Below, one piece after another: positions 57,674-64,000 of a stretch of DNA of 64,000 nt. This DNA is from CAZRCZ01 sp964598765 (GTDB lineage Bacteria; Sumerlaeota; Sumerlaeia; MVZB01; JAJFLK01). Position 1 is the stretch's first letter. The number at the start of each line of letters is the position of its first letter. Made by a program: the position numbers and the translations under genes. The stretch spans positions 1 to 64,000 of the forward strand of contig CAZRCZ010000021.1 of NCBI GenBank assembly GCA_964598765.1. The letters are read 5' to 3'. The notes under the pieces were generated by a model that was given only the letters and a program-made list of their open reading frames with translations, was not told where the DNA came from and did no database searches.

Positions 57674-58774
57674 TTAATCCTTCAAAGGATGAAGATTTTC
57701 AGCGGGAAGTTCGATCCGGATCGTCTCCCCCGCGCCAATTCTAAAATTGGGGGTCGTCCGAATCCGCAAAGGACCCGGCTCGACGAACAAATCCAAATGA
57801 TCGCCGCGATAAATCGTTTCACGAATAACCACATCAACGAAATTTGCGCCCGATTTTTCCGCGTTGACGACAATCCGCTCGGGACGAATGGACAAGGTTC
57901 CCTCGTCCCACGGAGGCGTGGATTTCAAGACAAGCGGGCCGAACGGCGTGATGACGGACGAGGGGGAATTCCCATTTCGCGTCGCGGGAATCAAGTTCGC
58001 CGCGCCGAGAAATTGGGCGACAAAACGATTGTCGGGTCGCCCATAAACCTCGCCCGGCGCCCCGATCTGCTCGATTCTCCCGTCGCGCATGACGATGATC
58101 CGGTCCGAAACGGTCATTGCCTCGTTCTGGTCGTGCGTGACGAGCAGAAAACTTTTTCCCAACCGTCGCTGGAGCCGACGCAACTCCAATTGCACCTCGG
58201 CGCGGAGTTGCGCGTCCAACGCCGACATCGGCTCGTCCAACAACAGCGCCTCCGGCTCATTGACCAGCGCCCGCGCCAGCGCGACCCGTTGTTTTTGTCC
58301 GCCCGACAGCTGATGCGGATGACGCCCTGAAAAGGATTCAAGCTGAAGAAGGCTTAACGACCGGTCCACCCGATCCCGAACTTCCGATTGCGGAAATTTG
58401 CGGGAACGAAGTCCAAACGCGACGTTTTCAAGGACGCTCAGATGAGGAAAGAGGGCGTAGCTCTGGAAGACGATGTTCACCGGCCTCTTTTGCGCGGGAA
58501 GGTCGCCGATGCTCTGGCCGCCTAGTTCAATCGCTCCCGCATCCGCGATTTCCAATCCGGCGATGATCCGCAGAAGCGTCGTTTTGCCGCATCCCGAAGG
58601 GCCGAGTAAGGTCACGAATTCCCCCGGCTCGACCGCGAAGTCAACGCCGCGCAGAACCTCAACTCCGCCGAAGTTTTTGCGAATTCCGCGAACATGAAGA
58701 CCGCGCGACGGCGTTGGCGATATGGAACCCTCCTTCACTGTTTCCTCTATCAACTTTCCGGTTTTGGATTCCAC
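57674..58774 (-). CDS. potA: Spermidine/putrescine ABC transporter ATP-binding protein
   Basis: PotA energises polyamine uptake with PotB and PotC. The ATPase domain has Walker A LLGPSGCGKTTLLR (Lys64), the Q-loop VFQSYALFPHLSV, signature HQLSGGQKQRVALARAL, Walker B ALLLDEPMSALDAQLRAEV and switch His in VTHDQNEAM. A TOBE domain (about residues 270-366), with LSIRPERIVV, ends it. The gene is isolated, about 10 kb from potB-potC-potD. It may serve that transporter or a related one. The 366-residue length is normal. The start at 58774 is preceded by the inverted repeat at 58801. Confidence 0.93.
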   Translation of the reverse strand: MESKTGKLIEETVKEGSISPTPSRGLHVRGIRKNFGGVEVLRGVDFAVEPGEFVTLLGPSGCGKTTLLRIIAGLEIADAGAIELGGQSIGDLPAQKRPVNIVFQSYALFPHLSVLENVAFGLRSRKFPQSEVRDRVDRSLSLLQLESFSGRHPHQLSGGQKQRVALARALVNEPEALLLDEPMSALDAQLRAEVQLELRRLQRRLGKSFLLVTHDQNEAMTVSDRIIVMRDGRIEQIGAPGEVYGRPDNRFVAQFLGAANLIPATRNGNSPSSVITPFGPLVLKSTPPWDEGTLSIRPERIVVNAEKSGANFVDVVIRETIYRGDHLDLFVEPGPLRIRTTPNFRIGAGETIRIELPAENLHPLKD

Positions 58775-58800
58775 ATTTTAATCTTAGGGATATTGAAACA

Positions 58801-58885
58801 AGGAATTCACCACAGAGACACAGAGAGGAACTCGCAACGCAAAATCTACGTTGCCAACTTCTCTGTGCCTCTGTGGTGAATTCTT
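58801..58885. repeat. Long inverted repeat, copy 5
   Basis: The left arm (58801-58827) and right arm (about 58858-58884) carry AATTCACCACAGAGACACAG and its near complement, with about 30 bases between them. It lies in the divergent gap between potA and the GH28-like gene and shares its core with the copy at 47845. Confidence 0.85.
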
Positions 58886-59024
58886 TTGCTTCAATTCGAG
58901 GCCCATCTCATAATATCAGCCACAATTTATCGTAATCCATTCCAAGGCCATAATCGAATCCGTTTCCTTGGATTTTTTTATTCGGTTCGCGCTAAGGTGA
59001 TTCCGCCGTCGGGAATTTCAGTCC

Positions 59025-60737
59025 ATGTTCAAAATTGGCAACCGCTTTTTTCTTGTCCGTTTAATCCAAATTTTCGCGCCGATCTTTCTGCTTCAATCCG
59101 CCTTCGGCGAACAGCAAAGACCCCTTTCTCCCTGCTCCGTCATCTCTTTTGGGGCCAAAGGGGACGGTCAAACCAAGGATACGGAGGCAATTCAAAAGGC
59201 CATTGACGCCTGCGCCGAACACGGCGGCGGAACCGTTTTTCTTCCGCCGGGAACCTATCTTTCGGGAAGTCTTCACCTCCGGAACAACATCGGCCTTCAT
59301 CTGGACAGCGGCGCGACACTCCTCGGAAGCAAGGACGAAAAAGATTACGATCCCTACGAAACATTGACGTTCAAGAATCAGGCGGACCGCGAGACAAGTT
59401 TTTTCCACTACGCGCTCATTTGGGGAGAAGACGCGGCCAACGTTTCCATCACGGGCATGGGAACCATTGACGCCAACCGAGCCAAGCGCGGCGGTCCCAA
59501 GCCGATCGCGCTCAAGCGTTGCAAGCGCGTCACGATCAAGGAGATCACGATCCGCAACGCGCCGAATTACAACATCAGCATGTTGGGGACCGACGACGTG
59601 ATGATTGACGGCGTGACGATCCTGAATGGCTACTGCGACGGAATTGATCCCGATGGTTGCCGCAACGTGAGCATCTCGAATTGCCACATTGAATCTTGGG
59701 ACGACGCCATCGTTCTGAAAACCAGCTTTTCACTCGGCGAGCATCGTTCGACCGAACGGGTCACGGTCACGAATTGTCTTTTGGCGACCGCGTGCAATGC
59801 CTTCAAACTCGGAACCGAATCGGGAGGCGATTTCAAACGGATCGCCGTGAGCAACTGCGTCGTTTTTCGGCTCGGCGAACAAGAGCCGCCGATCAGCGGA
59901 ATCTCGCTGGAGACGGTGGACGGAGCCAACGTGGACGGCGTCGTTGTTTCCAATGTCACCATGACCGACGCGCGCGCGCCGATCTTTTTGCGGCTCGGCA
60001 ATCGGGGGCGAGATCAAGACAAACCGACCCCCGGAACGCTCAAAAACATTTTGATCGAGAACGTCGCGGCGTCCGGCGCGTCGCTCCCTTGCACCATCAC
60101 CGGCATCCCCGATCATCCGATCAAGGATGTCACGCTTTCCAATATACGGATCGCCTACCGGGGAGGCGATCCCTTGATGAAATTTGCCGATGAAGTTCAA
60201 GAGCGGGTCGCCGATTATCCCGACGCCGACATGTTTGAGGAAGGTCTGCCCGCTTACGGTCTTTACTGTCGCCATGCCGAGGGTATCAAATTTTCAAACC
60301 TCCAGTTGCTACGGGACACCAAATCTCGCTGGCGCTTTATTCCGGAAAAGGAAAAGAAGCATCGGGGAACGTGGACGGTCGAGTCCGTGTCCACATCCGG
60401 CAACCCCGCCGGGGGCGAGTCGGGCTGGGAGACCGCCCCGGTCCGCACGCTCGTCTGCGATCAGGTCACTCGCCTCGAGATTGAAAGTCTCTCGGCGCAA
60501 CCTTCCGAAACCGCGAATCAGCCGTTTTCCGTCATTCGATTCATCGGCGTCCGGGACGCCATGATCTACGATTGCGTCGCGCCGCAGGGAACGCGGGTCT
60601 ATTTGGAAATCCTCGATCCCGCTTCACGCGGCATCAGTCTCATCGGCAATGATCTGACCGAAGCCATCAAGACGGTTCAGCTTGGACGCGGGGTCAAGCG
60701 GGACGCCGTTTCCCTTTTGAGCAATCGGGCGCATTGA
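59025..60737 (+). CDS. GH28-like polygalacturonase-family protein, secreted
   Basis: The protein is a right-handed beta-helix with the GH28 entry SFGAKGDGQTKDTEAIQKAI, then GGTVFLPPGTYLSGSLHL. The active-site region reads GYCDGIDPDGCRNVSISNCH, followed by SWDDAIVLK; these Asp residues correspond to the catalytic set. It probably cleaves pectin or another uronic-acid or rhamnose polymer. A signal peptide covers residues 1-28. After about residue 440 the sequence leaves the helix, with an extra strand-rich region not needed for GH28. The 570-residue length fits two domains. ATG 59025 is used. Confidence 0.82.
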   Translation: MFKIGNRFFLVRLIQIFAPIFLLQSAFGEQQRPLSPCSVISFGAKGDGQTKDTEAIQKAIDACAEHGGGTVFLPPGTYLSGSLHLRNNIGLHLDSGATLLGSKDEKDYDPYETLTFKNQADRETSFFHYALIWGEDAANVSITGMGTIDANRAKRGGPKPIALKRCKRVTIKEITIRNAPNYNISMLGTDDVMIDGVTILNGYCDGIDPDGCRNVSISNCHIESWDDAIVLKTSFSLGEHRSTERVTVTNCLLATACNAFKLGTESGGDFKRIAVSNCVVFRLGEQEPPISGISLETVDGANVDGVVVSNVTMTDARAPIFLRLGNRGRDQDKPTPGTLKNILIENVAASGASLPCTITGIPDHPIKDVTLSNIRIAYRGGDPLMKFADEVQERVADYPDADMFEEGLPAYGLYCRHAEGIKFSNLQLLRDTKSRWRFIPEKEKKHRGTWTVESVSTSGNPAGGESGWETAPVRTLVCDQVTRLEIESLSAQPSETANQPFSVIRFIGVRDAMIYDCVAPQGTRVYLEILDPASRGISLIGNDLTEAIKTVQLGRGVKRDAVSLLSNRAH

Positions 60738-60759
60738 CGGAGCGGGCGGAAAGCCAAAA

Positions 60760-62523
60760 GTGGAATCTTCTGCGGTCAAATCGCGTCCTTGGAGCGGGTT
60801 TTTCGCGCTGGTTTTGTTTCTGGCCGCGACGACGATTCAGACATGGCCCCTTGTCCGATATCTTCCGACCCGAATGCCGTGGTTCAGCGGCGACACGGCG
60901 TTGAACGCCTACATTTTGGCGTGGGATCAACACGCCCTCCTTCGGCAACCTGTTCATCTCTTCGACGCCAATTTCTTGTATCCGACGCGCGATACCTTGG
61001 CTCTCTCGGAAAATCTTCTCGGCGCGGCGATCTTGGCGTTTCCCTTGACCCTGTTCCAAAATCCTCTCCTTGTTTACAACATTCTTTTTTTCGCTTCGTT
61101 CGCGCTCTCCGGTTTCGCATGGTTCGTGGTTTTGCGCCGTTGGGGACTGGGCTGGTTCGCGGCGTGGATCGGCGGGATGGCCTTTGGCTTTCTCCCGTGG
61201 CGATGGGGACAAGTCGGCCACGCCCAGCTTCTTTACACTTGGTGGATTCCCATCGCCTTGGGGGGAGCGGAAAACTGGATGCGTCGCGGCGGCTGGGGTT
61301 CGATCATGTTGACCGCCTTCTCGCTGGTCGCCTCGTTATACACCTGCGTCTATGACGCGCTTTTTTTGCTTTGCTTTCTTGGGGTCTTCGTCACCGTCGG
61401 ACTTTGCGCGAATCCGGGAATCCTGACGCTAAGACGCGATGGATTGGCTCAATTCGCAATCGGCGTCCTGCTGTTTGCCCTTTTCCTTCTCCCCGCGTTC
61501 GCTTCCTATCATCGGATCAAATCCGTGCTCGGAACTCCGAACACGATCAAGGATGTGATACCTCGCGGGGCTTCGTTCGGCGATTATCTTCGTCCGTCGT
61601 CGTTCAATTTGATTTGGGGCGCGCGCAAACCGGTCCCGCCCAATCCCTATTCCGACGTGCCGTGGGAACACGAACTTTTTCCCGGTTTTGCTTTGATGGC
61701 GCTGGCCGCGAGTTATCCTTGGACTTGGTGGTTGCGTCGGAAAACGCAGTCCGAAAAGCCCGCGCCGCAAACTCGTCTTGCCTTGATGCTGGTCGGCGGC
61801 GGACTCGCGCTCCTGATCGTTTCGCTCGGACCCCGCTTGCATTGGTTCGGCCACGGTACGCGCGTCGCGCTTCCGTTCGCATGGCTTTACAAATTTGTCC
61901 CGGGATTCAGCGCGATCCGGGTTCCCTGTCGCGCGGGATTGTTTGTCGGGTTCGCCCTAAGTGGACTGGCGGCATTGGCGTTGGACGGATGGCTCAATCT
62001 CCCGGAAAAAATTCTCCGCTGGACGGGACGCTTGGTCGCGGTTCCCCTCGCGCTGGCGCTTCTGGCCGAGCTTGGCGTTCATCCGTTGCCGATGGAGGAG
62101 AACCCCGATTACTCGCGCCACCGCCAAGTTCAACGGGAAATCGCGCGCCGCGCTCCGGGCACGGTTCTGGTTCTGCCGATTGAGGACAGGCTGAATTACC
62201 TTGCGCCGTTGACCACCGCAGTTCACTTTTATCCCCTCGTCAACGGCGTCAGCGGATATCTGCCTCATAAGAACGGGGACATTTTCGACGCCTTTCGCGC
62301 CGACGTTTGGGGAGACACGCAAGCTCATCTGCTACGGAAAATGCGCGTCCGCCACGTTGTCTTGGATCACCGCAAATCGGCGAATCCGTCGCCCGAAGTC
62401 TTGAAACGCCTCGACGAGACCCTTGCGCGATTGGGCTTCGACGTGGAGACTGCCTACTTTCCACAATCGGACATCACGCTCCTTGAAATCAAACCGACGG
62501 AGGGAGAAAATCCAAAATCATGA
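60760..62523 (+). CDS. Multi-pass membrane protein, GT-C/YfhO-like
   Basis: About twelve hydrophobic segments lie across 587 residues. The first extracellular loop has the acidic Asp of GT-C enzymes (MPWFSGDTALNAYILAWDQH, after the first helix). Then come LYPTRDTLALSENLLGAAIL and GFLPWRWGQVGHAQLLYTWW. Such proteins transfer sugars from lipid carriers to proteins or glycans. The soluble C-terminal domain (after LAELGVHPLPMEENP) is ArnT/YfhO-like. GTG 60760 starts the frame and ATGA overlaps the next gene at 62520. I cannot name a donor or acceptor. Confidence 0.7.
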   Translation: MESSAVKSRPWSGFFALVLFLAATTIQTWPLVRYLPTRMPWFSGDTALNAYILAWDQHALLRQPVHLFDANFLYPTRDTLALSENLLGAAILAFPLTLFQNPLLVYNILFFASFALSGFAWFVVLRRWGLGWFAAWIGGMAFGFLPWRWGQVGHAQLLYTWWIPIALGGAENWMRRGGWGSIMLTAFSLVASLYTCVYDALFLLCFLGVFVTVGLCANPGILTLRRDGLAQFAIGVLLFALFLLPAFASYHRIKSVLGTPNTIKDVIPRGASFGDYLRPSSFNLIWGARKPVPPNPYSDVPWEHELFPGFALMALAASYPWTWWLRRKTQSEKPAPQTRLALMLVGGGLALLIVSLGPRLHWFGHGTRVALPFAWLYKFVPGFSAIRVPCRAGLFVGFALSGLAALALDGWLNLPEKILRWTGRLVAVPLALALLAELGVHPLPMEENPDYSRHRQVQREIARRAPGTVLVLPIEDRLNYLAPLTTAVHFYPLVNGVSGYLPHKNGDIFDAFRADVWGDTQAHLLRKMRVRHVVLDHRKSANPSPEVLKRLDETLARLGFDVETAYFPQSDITLLEIKPTEGENPKS

Positions 62524-63614
62524 AAAGCAAACCCAACATCAAGCGCGTTCGGATTCAACGGGCGCAATTCACTTTTCCGACCGTATTCTTGACGGTAATT
62601 TTCCTGACAATGATCGCCCGCTTCAGCGAGGCGAAAAAGGAATCCGCGTCGGGATCGCTGATGGCCGAAGCGGCGCGAAACTTCATCGCGTCTCTTTCCG
62701 CCGATCAGCGCGCCAAGGCCGTCTTCCCCTTCGAGAGCGACGAGCGGATGAACTGGCATTACATCCCCAAGCCGCGCAAGGGGCTTCCCATCAAGGAAAT
62801 GGACCAAGGGCAGTCCCATCTTGCCCATGCGCTTCTTAATTCCGCCTTGAGCGCGCGCGGATTTATAAAGGCCGAGACGATCATGAGTCTGGAGCCGGTC
62901 CTGCGCAATTTGGAATCCTCCGGAGGAAAAGCAACCCCTGTTCGCGACGCCGATCTTTATTATTTTTCGATCTTCGGCGATCCCGCGCCCGAAAAACCGT
63001 GGGGCTGGCGGATTGAGGGTCACCACGTTTCCTTGAATTTCACCGTCGTCAACGGCGACTTGACCGCCTCCTCCCCCGCTTTCTTCGGGGCCAATCCGCA
63101 TGAAGTCAGAGAAGGTCCGCGCAAGGGCTTGCGGGTTCTTGGCGCGGAGGAGGATCTCGGACGCGAACTGGTCAAATCGCTCGACGAGAGCCAGCGCAAA
63201 CAGGCGATCATCGGCGACGCCGCGCCCCCCGACATCTTCACCCGCGCCGACCGCAAGGCGCAACTCGAAGGTCCCCCCAAGGGTCTGCCCCGCTCGGCGA
63301 TGAACGACAAGCAAAAGGAAATGCTCCAAGCCTTGATGGACGAATACATTGACAACCTCCATCCCATGCTTGCCCGTGATCGCAGAGCGAAATTGGAGAA
63401 GTTGACGCCGTCGGAGCGCGACCAAATTTTCTTCGCGTGGATGGGGGGAACTGAAAAAGGGCAGGGACATTATTACCGCGTCCAAGCGCCGACCTTCTTG
63501 ATCGAATACGACAATACCGCCGACAACGCCAACCACAGCCACACCGTCTGGCGCGACTTCAACGGCGACTTCGGATTCGACCTTCTGGCGGAGCACCACA
63601 AACTCGCACACTGA
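62520..63614 (+). CDS. DUF3500 secreted protein
   Basis: After an N-terminal hydrophobic stretch (FPTVFLTVIFLTMIARF), the protein reads SLSADQRAKAVFPFESDERM, then NWHYIPKPRKGLPIKEM, the hallmark of DUF3500. Later blocks are GWRIEGHHVSLNFTVVNG, then PAFFGANPHEV, and IEYDNTADNANHSHTVWRDF. Function is unknown. The start overlaps the upstream stop by four bases (ATGA), so it is translationally coupled to the membrane protein. The 364-residue length fits the family. Confidence 0.85.
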   Translation: MKSKPNIKRVRIQRAQFTFPTVFLTVIFLTMIARFSEAKKESASGSLMAEAARNFIASLSADQRAKAVFPFESDERMNWHYIPKPRKGLPIKEMDQGQSHLAHALLNSALSARGFIKAETIMSLEPVLRNLESSGGKATPVRDADLYYFSIFGDPAPEKPWGWRIEGHHVSLNFTVVNGDLTASSPAFFGANPHEVREGPRKGLRVLGAEEDLGRELVKSLDESQRKQAIIGDAAPPDIFTRADRKAQLEGPPKGLPRSAMNDKQKEMLQALMDEYIDNLHPMLARDRRAKLEKLTPSERDQIFFAWMGGTEKGQGHYYRVQAPTFLIEYDNTADNANHSHTVWRDFNGDFGFDLLAEHHKLAH

Positions 63615-63619
63615 AACCA

Positions 63620-63919
63620 TTGCGGTATCGCATTGAATACTCCCCGGATGTCGAAGATCACATCCGCTGGTTGACGACCCTTCAGCAACGAATCGCGCTG
63701 GACGCGATTGACGAGCGATTAACGCATCAGCCGACGACGGAAACGAAAAATCGCAAACCGATGCGACCGAATCCGGTTGCGCTCTGGGAGTTGAGAATCG
63801 GCAACCTTCGGGCGTATTATGACGTCGAGGAAGAACCCGAACCCGTGGTCTATGTCCGAGCCGTGGGTGTGAAGGAAAGAAATCAAATTCGAATCGGCGG
63901 GGAAATTGTGGAGCTATGA
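63620..63919 (+). CDS. RelE/ParE-family toxin
   Basis: The 99-residue protein has the RelE/ParE fold pattern. A first strand YRIEYSPDVEDHI leads into a helix (LTTLQQRIALDAIDERLT), followed by strands with LWELRIGNLRAYYDVEEE and VVYVRAVGVKERNQIRI. The basic residues before the last strand are those that cut mRNA in RelE. The start is a TTG (63620), six bases after the DUF3500 stop. Its own stop overlaps the following gene as ATGA, as in many toxin-antitoxin pairs with the toxin first. Confidence 0.8.
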   Translation: MRYRIEYSPDVEDHIRWLTTLQQRIALDAIDERLTHQPTTETKNRKPMRPNPVALWELRIGNLRAYYDVEEEPEPVVYVRAVGVKERNQIRIGGEIVEL

Positions 63920-64000
63920 AGAAGAAACCACATGTCAGAACCATGGAATTGAGCGTGGCCACGGCTTCCTTGGCTGAGTATGGTCGCCGCGCCAAGAAGG
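63916..64000 (+). CDS. Antitoxin of the RelE/ParE pair, truncated by the window edge
   Basis: 28 codons are visible from ATG 63916, which overlaps the toxin stop. The start, TMELSVATASLAEYGRRAKK, resembles the N-terminal strand and helix of Phd/YefM antitoxins. The remainder lies beyond the window, so the family is a guess from position and these residues. Confidence 0.6.
   Translation, partial: MKKKPHVRTMELSVATASLAEYGRRAKK

Noticed and set aside
41472..58885. CRISPR array from the dispersed repeats
   Set aside because: Copies are kilobases apart, are inverted repeats and have no spacers or cas genes.
62454..63995. Minus-strand open frame of 513 codons
   Set aside because: Antisense to the DUF3500 gene and the toxin gene; no domain seen.

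Overview
The window is high-GC DNA from a bacterium with a Gram-negative-type envelope. It encodes secreted proteins with signal peptides, lipoproteins and a likely outer-membrane barrel. It carries a complex I operon, a menaquinone (futalosine pathway) gene and a T-box-regulated leuA. Long Pro/Thr-rich linkers, CHRD, FG-GAP, CARDB and DUF4139 domains, and many short palindromic repeats suggest an uncultured environmental lineage, perhaps one of the Sumerlaeota, Hydrogenedentota, Omnitrophota or PVC-like candidate phyla. The sequence alone does not fix the phylum.

Layout. 1-11437 (minus strand) is one uninterrupted reading frame of more than 3800 codons that runs off the left edge: a secreted multidomain protein. 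11699-16267 holds envelope genes: a secreted protein, a DUF4105 membrane protein, a beta-barrel-like protein in a shifted frame, and an alpha/beta-hydrolase lipoprotein. 16658-19202 carries tRNA-Ala, a CbpA-type J protein, an acyltransferase-like membrane protein and tRNA-Gly. 19296-20659 looks acquired: a DUF4258 toxin interrupted at a CCC-TGA site, its helix-turn-helix partner and a SnoaL-like protein. 20910-24056 (minus) is a low-complexity secreted protein with a 22-residue His/Cys repeat and a TPR-like tail.

24285-36134 is a complex I operon, nuoABCDHIJKLMN, with a good promoter. No nuoE, nuoF or nuoG lies in it, and a four-helix protein follows nuoN. smc follows with its own promoter. 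40275-43880 has a glycosyltransferase, a DUF4139 protein and larB. 43941-47419 (minus) is a polyamine ABC transporter operon, potB-potC-[nucleotidyltransferase]-[67-aa protein]-potD, in which every junction is a 4-base stop/start overlap. potA lies about 10 kb away at 57674-58774.

47545-49596 is a leucine-specifier T-box leader and leuA. The rest comprises an endonuclease/phosphatase-fold protein, a GH13 enzyme, a TSUP transporter, mqnD, dprA, a large TPR lipoprotein, a GH28-like enzyme, a multi-pass membrane protein, a DUF3500 protein and the start of a RelE/ParE-type toxin-antitoxin pair.

Five long inverted repeats of one family (41472, 43835, 47845, 50717, 58801) lie between genes. One supplies the last codons of larB and one separates the T-box terminator from leuA. 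The most notable observations are the 22-residue HxH...CGH repeat protein, the nucleotidyltransferase pair inside the pot operon, the CCC-TGA toxin gene, and the giant modular secreted protein.
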